64,000 nt of DNA, taken from NCBI RefSeq assembly GCF_001645125.1, contig NZ_LXKA01000209.1:44712-108711 (forward strand). The letters run 5' to 3'. This document shows, in pieces, positions 35,829 to 44,822 of this stretch. Positions within the stretch are counted from its first letter, which is position 1. The number at the start of each line of letters is the position of its first letter. The notes below the pieces were generated by a model. The model ran no database searches and was not told the origin of the DNA. It worked only from the letters and a program-made list of their open reading frames with translations. Origin of the DNA: Paraburkholderia ginsengiterrae (lineage in GTDB: Bacteria; Pseudomonadota; Gammaproteobacteria; Burkholderiales; Burkholderiaceae). The position numbers and the translations under genes were made by a program.

Positions 35829-36965
35829 ATGATATTGACGGCCGAGCAGCAGATGATGCAGGACTCAATGCGCGCGTTCGCTCAGGAAAAACTCTTGCCA
35901 CGTGCAGAACATTGGGAGGCAAGCGCGGAGTTTCCTCGCGCGGCGCTTAAGGAGTTGGGGGAACTGGGCGCCCTTGGTATGACTGTATCGGAAGAATACG
36001 GCGGCGTCGGACTGGATTACGTGTCTCTGGCTGTCGTAATCGAAGAGATTGCGGCTGGCCACGGTGCCACGTCGACCATTGTATCTGTGCAGAATTCGCT
36101 GGTTTGCGGCATTACGGCACGGTTTGGCAGCGAAGCACAGAAGAAGACGTATCTGACTGGCCTTGCAACGGGCGAGCTGTTGGGCTGCTTCTGTCTCACA
36201 GAGCCGCATACGGGCTCGGATGCGTCGGCTCTCAGAACGACGGCCCGTCGCGACGGAGACGAGTGGGTCATCAACGGGGTCAAACAATTCATTACGACTG
36301 GGCGGGAGGGTGATGTTGCGCTTGTCTTCGCTGTCACTGACGCGTCGGCTGGCAAGCAGGGGATTTCCTGCTTCATTCTGCCCACGACGACGAAAGGTTA
36401 CATAGTGACGGGCGTTGAGCGCAAGCTCGGGCAGCACGCTTCGGACACGGCGCAGATTACTTTTGAAGATTGCCGTGTGCCGGGTGACGCCCTTGTGGGC
36501 GAACTGGGCCAGGGCTACCGGATTGCGCTTTCCAACCTCGAGGCCGGTCGCATCGGGATCGCGGCCCAGTCAATCGGGATGGCGCGCGCCGCTTATGAGG
36601 TTGCTGTGAGCTATGCGCGGGAACGCCATGCATTCGGTATTCCTCTCGTCGGACATCAAGCAGTAGCTTTCCGCCTCGCTGACATGGCTACGAATATCGA
36701 GGCAGCTCGGCAGTTGACGTGGCATGCGGCAGCTCTGAAGGACGCGGGGCAAGCCTGTCTGAAGGAGGCTTCGATGGCAAAGCTATTCGCATCGGAAGCT
36801 GCGGAAAAAGTGTGCAGCGCTGCCATTCAAACTCTGGGAGGGTATGGGTACACGAAGGATTTCCCGGTGGAGCGGATTTATCGGGATGTACGGGTGACCC
36901 AGATCTACGAGGGGACCAGCGATGTGCAACGTATTGTGATCGGTCGTGCGGTCATCGGGGCATAA
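35829..36965 (+). CDS. Acyl-CoA dehydrogenase
   Basis: 378 residues from the second ATG (35829, GGAG 6 bp upstream). FAD and substrate motifs: [40 protein letters not shown] and the late block [20 protein letters not shown] followed by [19 protein letters not shown]. The catalytic Glu of short-chain enzymes is in IYEGTSDVQ. It introduces a 2,3 double bond into an acyl-CoA and passes electrons to ETF. It fits between the 2-oxo acid oxidoreductase and the HSD10-like SDR; no enoyl-CoA hydratase is present in the window. Confidence 0.93.
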   Translation: MILTAEQQMMQDSMRAFAQEKLLPRAEHWEASAEFPRAALKELGELGALGMTVSEEYGGVGLDYVSLAVVIEEIAAGHGATSTIVSVQNSLVCGITARFGSEAQKKTYLTGLATGELLGCFCLTEPHTGSDASALRTTARRDGDEWVINGVKQFITTGREGDVALVFAVTDASAGKQGISCFILPTTTKGYIVTGVERKLGQHASDTAQITFEDCRVPGDALVGELGQGYRIALSNLEAGRIGIAAQSIGMARAAYEVAVSYARERHAFGIPLVGHQAVAFRLADMATNIEAARQLTWHAAALKDAGQACLKEASMAKLFASEAAEKVCSAAIQTLGGYGYTKDFPVERIYRDVRVTQIYEGTSDVQRIVIGRAVIGA

Positions 36966-37011
36966 CGTAAGCAATAGGAATGAGTTTTCCATAATTTACG
37001 AGAAGAAAACC

Positions 37012-38574
37012 ATGACGTTTTCCCGCAGACTTTGGTTGCCGCTCGTCGTGAGCGTCGTAGCCCTGATCCTCGTGTCGATCCTTGACGCCTGGCACGCGCG
37101 CGAAATTCGAATTGACGAGCGGCGCCAAAATCTGCGAGAAGTTGCGACGTTGGCCGCGAGTGTTGTGAGCGAATACCATTCTCTCGCTAAGTCCGGACAG
37201 ATTGGGGAGGATGTCGCGCGACATCAGGCACTTGAGCGTCTCAAGGGCATGCGCTATTCGTCGGAAGGGTACTTTCTTGTGTATTCGTTTGACGAAGTCA
37301 TGTTGATGCATCCGTTCAAAGCATCGGCTGTCGGAAAGTCAGTCAATGGCTTGCGCGACAGTAAGGGCCTCGCGCTATTTGACGAAATGACAGTCGCTTC
37401 CAGGCAGGCGGGCGGGGGTTACCTGAATTATCAGTGGCCCCATCTTGGAAAGTCCTCGCCATCTCCGCTGATCGGTTATGTGCAGCGTTATGAACCCTGG
37501 AATTGGATAATCGTTACTTCGGCGTATGTAGACGACATCGATAAGGCGTTCATTGGCTCACTCGTGCGATCGTCGCTTATATCTTTTTCGATTGCAGTGG
37601 CACTGATTGTCATTGTCTCGTGGTCGACGCGGGGCGTGCAACGGGTACTGGGTGGCGATCCGTCCGACGTGGCCAGCGCGGCTATCCGCATTGCGAACGG
37701 CGACCTGACTACGACTCTCGATGTTGCTCCTGGGGACAAAAATAGTCTTCGTGCGGCGATCAGGCAGATGCGTGATTCTCTACGGGTCAGTATCCTGCAT
37801 ATTCAGGAAACCTCTGATAACGTGGCCCAGGCGGCCCGGGATATCGCCGAAGGAAACCGAAGCCTCTCTGCTCGTACCGACAGCCAGGCAGCGTCTCTTG
37901 AAGAGACTGCAGCCAGTATGGAGGAAATAACGGTCATGCTCCGGCAGACCGCCGACCAGGCAAGTATGGCGCGGACGCTGGCTGAACATGCCACCCAGGT
38001 GACGCAGAACGGATGCGACATGATGTCGAGGATGAAGCTGACGATGGGTGAGATTTCGGGGGCGTCAGCGCAGGTGTCAGAGATTATCTCGGTGATTGAG
38101 TCGATTGCCTTCCAGACAAATATCCTTGCGCTTAACGCTGCAGTTGAGGCTGCGCACGCTGGGGACGGCGGGCGTGGGTTTGCAGTCGTGGCTACGGAAG
38201 TACGCGCACTCGCACAGCGAAGTGCTAGCGCGGCGGGGGAAATTCGCGCCCTGATTGGTGTGGCCGCCGATAAGGTAAAGGTGGGTTCTTCGCTCACGGG
38301 GGAGACTGAAATTGCAATCGACGCCGCGCAGCAGGCTATTGCACGCGTGCGTCAGGCTGTCTGCGAGATCGATCAGGCGGCGGCAGAACAGCGGGCTGGC
38401 GTGGAGCAGGTTAACACCGCCGTTGCACGCATTGACGGACTGACGCAGCAAAACGCGCAACTTGTTCAGGAGGTGGCGTCGGTTGCCGATTCGCTTGAAA
38501 GTGAGTCGTCGCGCATGCGTGCAGCTGCGGGGGTGTTTGCGATTTCCGAAGCAGCAACGGTCGGGCAGCTATAG
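37012..38574 (+). CDS. Methyl-accepting chemotaxis protein with single-Cache sensor
   Basis: 520 residues from an ATG at 37012 (weak ribosome-binding site). An N-terminal membrane helix (about residues 7-26), a periplasmic sCache_2-type domain ([40 protein letters not shown]), a second helix (about 185-207), a HAMP region and a cytoplasmic signalling domain with the hairpin tip [20 protein letters not shown]. The last residues carry no CheR-binding pentapeptide. Placed right after the acyl-CoA dehydrogenase, 46 bp away, it may direct motility to the compound degraded by this cluster. Confidence 0.93.
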   Translation: MTFSRRLWLPLVVSVVALILVSILDAWHAREIRIDERRQNLREVATLAASVVSEYHSLAKSGQIGEDVARHQALERLKGMRYSSEGYFLVYSFDEVMLMHPFKASAVGKSVNGLRDSKGLALFDEMTVASRQAGGGYLNYQWPHLGKSSPSPLIGYVQRYEPWNWIIVTSAYVDDIDKAFIGSLVRSSLISFSIAVALIVIVSWSTRGVQRVLGGDPSDVASAAIRIANGDLTTTLDVAPGDKNSLRAAIRQMRDSLRVSILHIQETSDNVAQAARDIAEGNRSLSARTDSQAASLEETAASMEEITVMLRQTADQASMARTLAEHATQVTQNGCDMMSRMKLTMGEISGASAQVSEIISVIESIAFQTNILALNAAVEAAHAGDGGRGFAVVATEVRALAQRSASAAGEIRALIGVAADKVKVGSSLTGETEIAIDAAQQAIARVRQAVCEIDQAAAEQRAGVEQVNTAVARIDGLTQQNAQLVQEVASVADSLESESSRMRAAAGVFAISEAATVGQL

Positions 38575-38728
38575 CTTTGAGCATGGCTTCGTCGTATGAA
38601 GGAAAAACCAATTGTGGGCCACACCCACGATATGATCCAGATGGCGTGCGTTGACCTTGCTGGAAAAGGTCGCATTACATGCGCCTGCGGGTGTCGAGTT
38701 GGCGCGACCACAAGTCGTGGTGATGGCG

Positions 38729-39670
38729 TTACGGCGTGTCGCGCGGCGAAATAGATGCGGCTGACTGCAGACTGGATTCGCCGACATGGGGGGTGCCCGG
38801 AGCGGTGCGATGACTTAACGCGTCGAGCTGCGCGAGACTCATCTCGACGAAGTGCATCACCTTCGCCGGGACATATTTTCGGCTGGGATACGCCACATGA
38901 ATATCGACACGATCCAGTTTCTCGTCCGCGAGAACTTTTCTTAGACTGCCGTCGGCGAGATCGTTGGCTATCAGAAAGGCGGGCAATATCGCGATGCCCA
39001 ACCCCTCTCGTGCAAGAAGACGGAGCATTGCCGTGTTCGTGGTGAGGTGCAGATTGCTACATCCGGCGGCCGCAAACCTTTTTGCGAAGCTCTTGAGGCA
39101 AAGAATCCTGTGATTCGCGAGCTCAGCGTAGCTTTTCGGATTCGCCCCGGTGAGATAGGCGGGAGTGGCGCACGCCACGAAGCTGCTTCCACTCGCCTTG
39201 CGAGTGACTATGTCCTCGCTCCTGAGCATGGCTTCAACGACGACCGCTACGTCGAATCCTTCTTCGATTAAATCGATCGGTCTGTCGGCCAGCGTAATGT
39301 CGATCGACACCTCCGGGTATCGCTTGCAGTAGGCGGCTACCAGCGGGGCAAGTAAGGCGAGAGCGAGCGCCGACGGCATTGCGACACGTAGTGCCCCAGA
39401 AGGCGCCGCGGCTTCATGTCCGGCGCGCGCTTCGGCCTCGGCCGTGGCGCTCAGAATCTCGCGGCAGCGCTCGGCGAATTCGGTCCCGGTAGTGGTGGGC
39501 AGAACGTTTCGTGTGCTGCGCTGGAGGAGTCGAGCCCTGAGGTGAGTCTCCAGCTCGGCGATGGCGCGGGTAACCATTGGTTTGGATAGCTCGAGCACGC
39601 GAGCCGCCCCGGCGAAGCTGCCACTGTCGATGACCTGAACGAATACCCGCATCGTGAAAAGTCTGTCCAC
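38729..39670 (-). CDS. LysR-family transcriptional regulator
   Basis: 313 residues from a GTG at 39670; the start MDRLFTMRVFVQVIDSGSFA fits the family. HTH SFAGAARVLELSKPMVTRAI, then a substrate-binding effector domain (ALRVAMPSALALALLAPLVA, GFDVAVVVEAMLRSEDIVTR). It resembles the large CrgA-like LysR group. The second GntR gene is divergent, with operators I and J in the gap. The target cannot be read; LysR regulators usually control a divergent gene or themselves. Confidence 0.92.
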   Translation of the reverse strand: MDRLFTMRVFVQVIDSGSFAGAARVLELSKPMVTRAIAELETHLRARLLQRSTRNVLPTTTGTEFAERCREILSATAEAEARAGHEAAAPSGALRVAMPSALALALLAPLVAAYCKRYPEVSIDITLADRPIDLIEEGFDVAVVVEAMLRSEDIVTRKASGSSFVACATPAYLTGANPKSYAELANHRILCLKSFAKRFAAAGCSNLHLTTNTAMLRLLAREGLGIAILPAFLIANDLADGSLRKVLADEKLDRVDIHVAYPSRKYVPAKVMHFVEMSLAQLDALSHRTAPGTPHVGESSLQSAASISPRDTP

Positions 39671-39749
39671 TATATTCCCGCCTTCGATTTCCCGGATGCG
39701 GCAAGTGTCCGCTTGTACAGTCCTGGCGCTGCTTCCTTCGCATGAAGAT

Positions 39750-39761
39750 AAATGATCACAA
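39750..39761. promoter_or_regulatory. TTGTGATCACAA-type operator, site I (weak)
   Basis: AAATGATCACAA matches the consensus at 9 of 12 positions, one full half-site. It lies 79 bp upstream of the LysR start. Confidence 0.4.
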
Positions 39762-39901
39762 AGTCGGATTGTAATTCACGCATCGTAAGTTGTGCGTGGT
39801 CGCTCTACCAAAATAAATGTGCCAATAATAGTGGGACAAAGTAGTTGCGGGCACGTCAATAGCTGAAATTCGAATCGTCAGAAGACTGGGCTTGCAATAC
39901 A

Positions 39902-39915
39902 CTTGTGATCACAAG
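39902..39915. promoter_or_regulatory. TTGTGATCACAA-type operator, site J (14-bp perfect palindrome)
   Basis: CTTGTGATCACAAG contains the full consensus palindrome. It ends 62 bp before the ATG of the second GntR gene, as expected for autoregulation. Confidence 0.7.
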
Positions 39916-39977
39916 AATTGCAATCGACAGTGCGGTATCACACAGGCAACGAGAAACCGGGTAACTCAATAGACAAC

Positions 39978-40772
39978 ATGCGCCGCGACATCGCACGTGA
40001 AGACGAAGATCCCAGGAATGACGCTGCCCCTACAATGACAAGGCTGAGTACGGTCGCGCTTAGGGATCGCGTATACACGGAACTCGCAAACGCTTTGCGA
40101 TCCGGGCGTTTCGTCCCGTCCGCGACAGTGACGATACGTGGTCTCGCTGAGTCACTGGGCACGAGCACTATGCCGGTGCGTGAGGCGGTCAGCCGCCTTG
40201 TGACAGAAGGGGCGCTAGACATGTTGCCGAACCGTACGCTTCGGGTGCCGACGGTGTCGGTTGGGCGCCTGGACGAGCTCATTGACGCCCGGGCGGCAGT
40301 CGAGTCACACGCGGCTGCCCGCGCTGCTGAACGAATGACGCCCGCAGACTTCACTGCGATCAAGGCGGCCAACGAGGCATATAGCCATGCGGTCGATGCC
40401 GCAGACGTGCCGGCGGCGGTCGCCGCAAACGAGCGGATGCACTTCGCGATTTATCGCGCGGCGAAGTCGGACCTGCTCGTATCGATGATCGAAATGCTCT
40501 GGTTGCAAAGCGGGCCGTATCTCGCTTCCATCATGAAACGGATGCAGGCCGCGCAAGAGACGCTTCATGACCGGGGTGTCATGCATCACTTCAACATTCT
40601 CGCGGCCCTTGCGAAGCGCGATCCGATTGCGGCAGCCGAGGCCTTGAAGGCGGACATTCTTGATGCGGGCGTCTGGTACAGGCAGCAGATACTTACGCTG
40701 GACGAGTCGGCCGATTTGAAAGCAGACAGTGCCCGTCCGGTCACCGTCAAAGACAAGGCGGCTAACCCATGA
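39978..40772 (+). CDS. GntR-family regulator with FCD domain (second of a pair)
   Basis: 264 residues from the ATG at 39978; the open frame back to 39918 has no good start and lies against operator J. It is similar along its whole length to the protein at 27635 (roughly 70% by eye). The HTH (VTIRGLAESLGTSTMPVREA) differs by one residue over this stretch, and the FCD core HDRGVMHHFNILAALAKRD is the same. N- and C-terminal ends differ. The two probably arose by duplication and share operators while differing in effector or timing. Confidence 0.92.
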   Translation: MRRDIAREDEDPRNDAAPTMTRLSTVALRDRVYTELANALRSGRFVPSATVTIRGLAESLGTSTMPVREAVSRLVTEGALDMLPNRTLRVPTVSVGRLDELIDARAAVESHAAARAAERMTPADFTAIKAANEAYSHAVDAADVPAAVAANERMHFAIYRAAKSDLLVSMIEMLWLQSGPYLASIMKRMQAAQETLHDRGVMHHFNILAALAKRDPIAAAEALKADILDAGVWYRQQILTLDESADLKADSARPVTVKDKAANP

Positions 40773-41028
40773 TTTTCCGAGTTGCTGCGACCCAAACGCG
40801 GGCACTTGCTCGCTGGCGCGGGCTCCCATTTTGTTGGCCCCCAAAAGTAGTCGACAGGCAAACCCGTTAGACCGCGGTCATTCTGAAGGGAAAGAAGGCT
40901 GACGTCTTCCCACCCTGACAACCAAGGTCTTCCAGCGTCTCAGAATGAAGAGTGCAAGAAATGTTGTTCGGAGCAGGCGCATCGCCGTCCAGGTCGTTTT
41001 GCAACTCATGCTGAGTGATGGTAAGGCT
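40773..41028. other. Gap between gntR and the DUF4148 gene
   Basis: Nothing firm. A minus-strand frame (40867-41142, 91 residues, LHSETLEDLGCQGGKTSAFF) is open across this area but overlaps the terminator of the DUF4148 gene and resembles no family I know. Confidence 0.3.
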
Positions 41029-41056
41029 AAAAAATCGTGTCAGGCGGATTGACACG
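41029..41056 (-). terminator. Terminator of the first DUF4148 gene
   Basis: CGTGTCA (41036-41042) pairs with TGACACG (41050-41056); on the minus strand the stem is followed by ATTTTTT. It is 43 bp after the gene's stop. Confidence 0.75.
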
Positions 41057-41098
41057 CAGGTATTGCCTGCGGAGAGGAAACAAAAAAATTGAGGCCGG

Positions 41099-41401
41099 TC
41101 AACTTCCGTTCGGGTCTGCGTTTCGCATGCGTTGACCAGCATCAGTCACGCCGCTTTCTGACGGACGGTAACCGGCACCCTGCGCAATAGCTTTCTGGGA
41201 AGCTATTCGAGCCTCTGCAGAGCGAAGATTGTGCGGATAGTCGTACGCATCTGTTGCGCCCGGCATGTAGCCGGCATTCTCAATCTGAACGAGTTGCTCA
41301 CGGACCTGCGCGCGGGTCAATGTTTGCGACGACTGCGCAGACGACAAGGCCGGTGCGGCGAGGGCAGCAGCGAGAACGAAAGTTTGTGCCAGGGTTTTCA
41401 T
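41099..41401 (-). CDS. Small secreted DUF4148 protein
   Basis: 100 residues. Signal peptide MKTLAQTFVLAAALAAPALS, cleaved near SSAQS, then the DUF4148 motif LTRAQVREQLVQIENAGYMP and DAYDYPHNLRSAEARI. Such short periplasmic proteins are abundant in Burkholderiaceae and have no known function. It stands alone with its own terminator. Confidence 0.88.
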   Translation of the reverse strand: MKTLAQTFVLAAALAAPALSSAQSSQTLTRAQVREQLVQIENAGYMPGATDAYDYPHNLRSAEARIASQKAIAQGAGYRPSESGVTDAGQRMRNADPNGS

Positions 41402-41777
41402 GATGTGTACCTCTACGGTTGCCGTGCCGCGCCGGTTGGCGCGCGTTTCAGTTCAATGAATGCAGTCTATCGAACGCTTCGTCTGTACGGGAACGTCCAG
41501 AACGTTAATGCACTATTTCAGAAGTTGAAACGCTGAACAGATTCCGGCTGGGCTTCGAATGCCGATGGGCCATTGGGTGCGAGTCTATCCACCCGCTGCA
41601 GCGGGCCGACTTCGGTGGTTCGGGAGAGCCCTGATTCGGCCGGCGCGGATCGTTAACTCAGCCGTCCGGTAAACGGCATTACGCATCCGTCGGCGTTTGT
41701 CGGCCCCACCCGGTTGATGCCGATCCCCTGTATCCGATATTCTGGTGAAGAGCTATTTATCGTGATCGGCGGTTGTG
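41402..41777. other. Intergenic region upstream of the GNAT gene
   Basis: About 375 bp containing the promoter areas of the divergent DUF4148 and GNAT genes. No gene, repeat or clear operator seen. Confidence 0.4.
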
Positions 41778-42230
41778 ATGAATCTAGATTTTCGGCAGGC
41801 CGTTCCCGAAGACTCAGAATGGCTATTTGACACGTACCGGCGAACGATGAAAGGATTCGTTACCTCAGCATATGGCTGGGACGACGACTTGCAACAGGCA
41901 GGGTTTGCCAAAAGCCTTCGCCAAGGTTCTTGTCAGATAGTTACATGGGAAGGCAACCGATGCGGGTTTGTGCACTGGGACGTCGAACCGGATCTCGTAT
42001 GGCTAAGAATGCTTTGTATTGTGCCGGAGATGCAAAACAAGTCGATTGGCGGTGCAGCGATTGCCAAGGTGATCGCGTTGTCCAGTCACTTACAGAAGCC
42101 GCTGTACTTGAATGTCTTCGTGTGCAACCGGGCTGCCTATGACTGGTACAGCAGAATCGGCTTTGTCGAATTCGAAAACGATGGAAAGGTCTCCACTTTG
42201 ATGCTTGCTCCTTCGTCATCTTCCCCATAA
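41778..42230 (+). CDS. GNAT-family N-acetyltransferase
   Basis: 150 residues from the ATG at 41778 (a GTG at 41775 is possible). GNAT fold with strand-4 region VWLRMLCIVPEMQNKSIGGA, where QNKSIGGA is the degenerate acetyl-CoA loop (Q/RxxGxG/A), and the late NVFVCNRAAYDWYSRIGF. Substrate not predictable. It stands alone. Confidence 0.85.
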   Translation: MNLDFRQAVPEDSEWLFDTYRRTMKGFVTSAYGWDDDLQQAGFAKSLRQGSCQIVTWEGNRCGFVHWDVEPDLVWLRMLCIVPEMQNKSIGGAAIAKVIALSSHLQKPLYLNVFVCNRAAYDWYSRIGFVEFENDGKVSTLMLAPSSSSP

Positions 42231-42494
42231 GGAACGGCATGCGTAGTCTTCTAAGCACCTCGTTCCCATCACAAACTTCCGGGTTCGTTTAGGGTTGGTC
42301 GATGCCTGCCATCGCCCAACTCTAAACGGCCTCTGCCATCCGCATCGGGCAGCAGGCGGCTAGGTTGAGGCGTTCGACTGAGCCGCATAGATCGTCAACA
42401 ATGCGATGTCTGTCTGGACGCGACCTATAGCATTCAACTTGAAGTAACCGATAGCGTCGCCGATTTACTTCAGTGTCGATATCAGGATTTACAT

Positions 42495-43217
42495 ATGTCC
42501 CGCTCCGAGCGTCTTCTTCATCTCCTGCAAGTGTTACGTCGTTACCGACGCCCCGTGCGTGGCCAAGCCCTGGCCGAGGAACTCGGCGTGAGTATCCGCA
42601 CGCTATACCGGGACATCGCCAGTTTGCAGGCGCAAGGAGCAATGATCGAGGGAGAACCGGGCGTTGGTTACGCGATGAAACCGGGTTTCATGCTGCCGCC
42701 CATGATGTTTCGCTCAGAGGAACTCGACGCCCTGGTTCTTGGCATGCGCTGGGTGGCCGATCGCTGCGACAAGACGCTCTCGTCCGGTGCGCTGAGCACG
42801 CTTGCGAAGATAGCCGCCGTACTGCCCGCTGAACTGCGTCGCGAACTGGAGGAGTCTTCGCTACTAGTCGGCGCGCCGTTGAAGAGACCTGCCCACAAAG
42901 TCTCACCTGACCTTCTGCGTGCCGCAGTCCGAGAAGAGCATAAGCTCAATATTACATACGTGGACGCCAGTGGTATTCAATCGCAGCGTGTCGTTTGGCC
43001 CTTTGCCTTGGTGTATTTCGACCAGGCGCGGGTCCTGATGTGCTGGTGCGAGCTTCGAGCTGATTTTCGGAATTTCCGTTCGGACCGGATCTCGAACGTC
43101 GAGCCGTTGGAAGAGCGCTACCCCAAAAGGCGGTCAACACTGCTTCGTGAGTGGCGCAAGCTCAATCACGTCGCCAGCCGCACAATACTGCCAGAATCTG
43201 ACAGTATCGACCATTAG
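42495..43217 (+). CDS. YafY-type HTH/WYL-domain transcriptional regulator
   Basis: 240 residues. DeoR-like HTH at the start (SERLLHLLQVLRRYRRPVRG, then LAEELGVSIRTLYRDIASLQ) and a WYL effector domain (LNITYVDASGIQSQRVVWPF and ALVYFDQARVLMCWCELRAD). The WYL tripeptide itself is replaced by MCWCE. YafY-type regulators are often paired with a VOC gene, as here (32 bp downstream). Confidence 0.9.
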   Translation: MSRSERLLHLLQVLRRYRRPVRGQALAEELGVSIRTLYRDIASLQAQGAMIEGEPGVGYAMKPGFMLPPMMFRSEELDALVLGMRWVADRCDKTLSSGALSTLAKIAAVLPAELRRELEESSLLVGAPLKRPAHKVSPDLLRAAVREEHKLNITYVDASGIQSQRVVWPFALVYFDQARVLMCWCELRADFRNFRSDRISNVEPLEERYPKRRSTLLREWRKLNHVASRTILPESDSIDH

Positions 43218-43249
43218 ACTGAGCTTCCTTTCTTGGCGAGGAGCTCAAA

Positions 43250-43624
43250 ATGAAGTTCGCATCGGTTCGTGTTGTTACCCGGGATATCGATGGACTGGTG
43301 GAGTTTTATCAAAGGCTTTCCGGTATCGAGGCTGTACGTCCGGCGGATGGATTTGCGGAAATACGATTCGGAGGAGCAACGCTTGCGATATCGTCTGAGC
43401 ATCTAATCGAGCTTTTCAATGTCGGCGCTGCCACTGCGGCTGCAAATCAATCGGCGATCCTGGAGTTCGAAGTGGAGGACGTTGACGCGGTGTTTGAGCG
43501 GATGTGCGCCTGCGGGACGAACATCGTAATGCCCACGACGTTGATGCCGTGGGGCAATCGCTCCCTTTTGCTGCGCGACCCGGACGGCAATCTCGTCAAC
43601 ATATTTTCTCGCCCCAAACGTTGA
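43250..43624 (+). CDS. VOC-family (glyoxalase/dioxygenase-like) protein
   Basis: 124 residues, one VOC module pair: MKFASVRVVTRDIDGLVEFY, then FGGATLAISSEHLIELF, and the second half ending WGNRSLLLRDPDGNLVNIFS. Possible metal ligands are partly missing (no His in the first strand), so it may be a binding protein rather than an enzyme. It follows the WYL regulator and is probably co-transcribed. Confidence 0.85.
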   Translation: MKFASVRVVTRDIDGLVEFYQRLSGIEAVRPADGFAEIRFGGATLAISSEHLIELFNVGAATAAANQSAILEFEVEDVDAVFERMCACGTNIVMPTTLMPWGNRSLLLRDPDGNLVNIFSRPKR

Positions 43625-44230
43625 GGAAACCTGCCGTCACGGCGCCCCGCCGCGTCGTTGCTCGTACGTTCGCGAACGGCCGCTTCGGGAAGACGCGACC
43701 GTCTCTTGTGGGTCGATCTCAGCCAATCCTGAATGTCAGCACAAGTCGAAGTGGAGATTCGGTTTAGACTCGCTGGTCCATCGATCGAGCGCCCGGCATA
43801 CCGTCCTTCAAAGCTTGCTCGGCCACCCCGGTCTGGAGGTGATCTGCCAAGTAGTCATTTGGGCGCTGCGCTTGCTCATCATCCAGAAGGGCATTGGGAC
43901 GGTGCGCAAATTCCAGGACTGGGCCGGTCCGACGGCTTCTCGTTCAGCCACGGCATTCCGATGAGCGGGTGCTCGACAAAACCAAGGAGGCCGGCGTCAG
44001 ACGGCGAGCGAGGCCCGTTCTTGGCGCCGATGGCCGTTGGCTCGACCCGGATCACCTACTGTGGCGATCGGCGGCGGTCTATACCTGATCATGGCGACTC
44101 TGCGGCCGCGTAACGCGATCTCGCCGACTCGCGCTTGAGGGTTTCGTTAGCCTCAGGCACGGCAACGATGCCGATGGTTGGCCGTCGGCGGACATGCTAG
44201 GATTTCTTTCAAACAACTCCGGAGACTGCT
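43625..44230. other. Gene-poor stretch, about 600 bp
   Basis: Several open frames, but none with a recognisable domain. One (43894-44088) ends ARPVLGADGRWLDPDHLLWR, which is mildly protein-like. Likely decayed sequence; nothing can be named. Confidence 0.35.
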
Positions 44231-44614
44231 ATGCCGTTCATCTGCGAAAACGTTGAATGTCGTGCCGTGCTGGCTCGTGGGCAGGTCAGATCCACTCACG
44301 AGGACGAGGGGTGGTGCTTCTACTGCCCGGACTGCAAAGTCAGGAACGAGTTGAAAGATATCGGCGTACCTGGCGGTCCTGTCGAGTTGGTTCAGCCAGA
44401 AAGATCCGACCTTCCGCACAAGGTAATAGCGACTGCTCGACCATTGGAGGACGGCAGATACGCAGCGCAATTGCGCGTTCAGAGGGCACTCGGTGTGAAA
44501 GGAACGTACGCGGCCGAAGAGCACTGGGAGCAGCTCGGTGTATTCCTCGACGCGCAAGAGGCCGTAGCGCATGCGAAGTCTTTCGCAACAGACCTGCTGG
44601 AACGAACGGCTTAG
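44231..44614 (+). CDS. Conserved-type hypothetical protein with a zinc-ribbon-like N-terminus
   Basis: 127 residues with GGAG upstream of the ATG. The Cys pattern MPFICENVECRAVL and WCFYCPDCKVRNEL suggests a small zinc ribbon, followed by an ALEDGRYAAQLRV-type strand region and a helical end (WEQLGVFLDAQEAVAHAKSF). I do not know the function. Composition and ribosome-binding site support a real gene. Confidence 0.6.
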   Translation: MPFICENVECRAVLARGQVRSTHEDEGWCFYCPDCKVRNELKDIGVPGGPVELVQPERSDLPHKVIATARPLEDGRYAAQLRVQRALGVKGTYAAEEHWEQLGVFLDAQEAVAHAKSFATDLLERTA

Positions 44615-44822
44615 TCGCGAGTGGCACGCTGGATTGCACGGATCGGTACGGGAGGCCCACGACCGTAGATCCGTCCGACAACCTGGTGCTGTACGGCGTG
44701 CACGCCGCGCAGAAAGCGATTCTGCTTTCGGCGCGCTCGATACGCACTATAAACGGGTACCGCACCAGTCCGAATACTCCACCAAACAAGATGTGACTTG
44801 CTTGAATTCAACCAACCTTAGC

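Noticed and set aside
9126-36965. Plain isoleucine degradation operon as the whole explanation
   Set aside because: HyuAB, BKACE, the C-C hydrolase and the extra SDRs are not part of that pathway, and an enoyl-CoA hydratase is missing.
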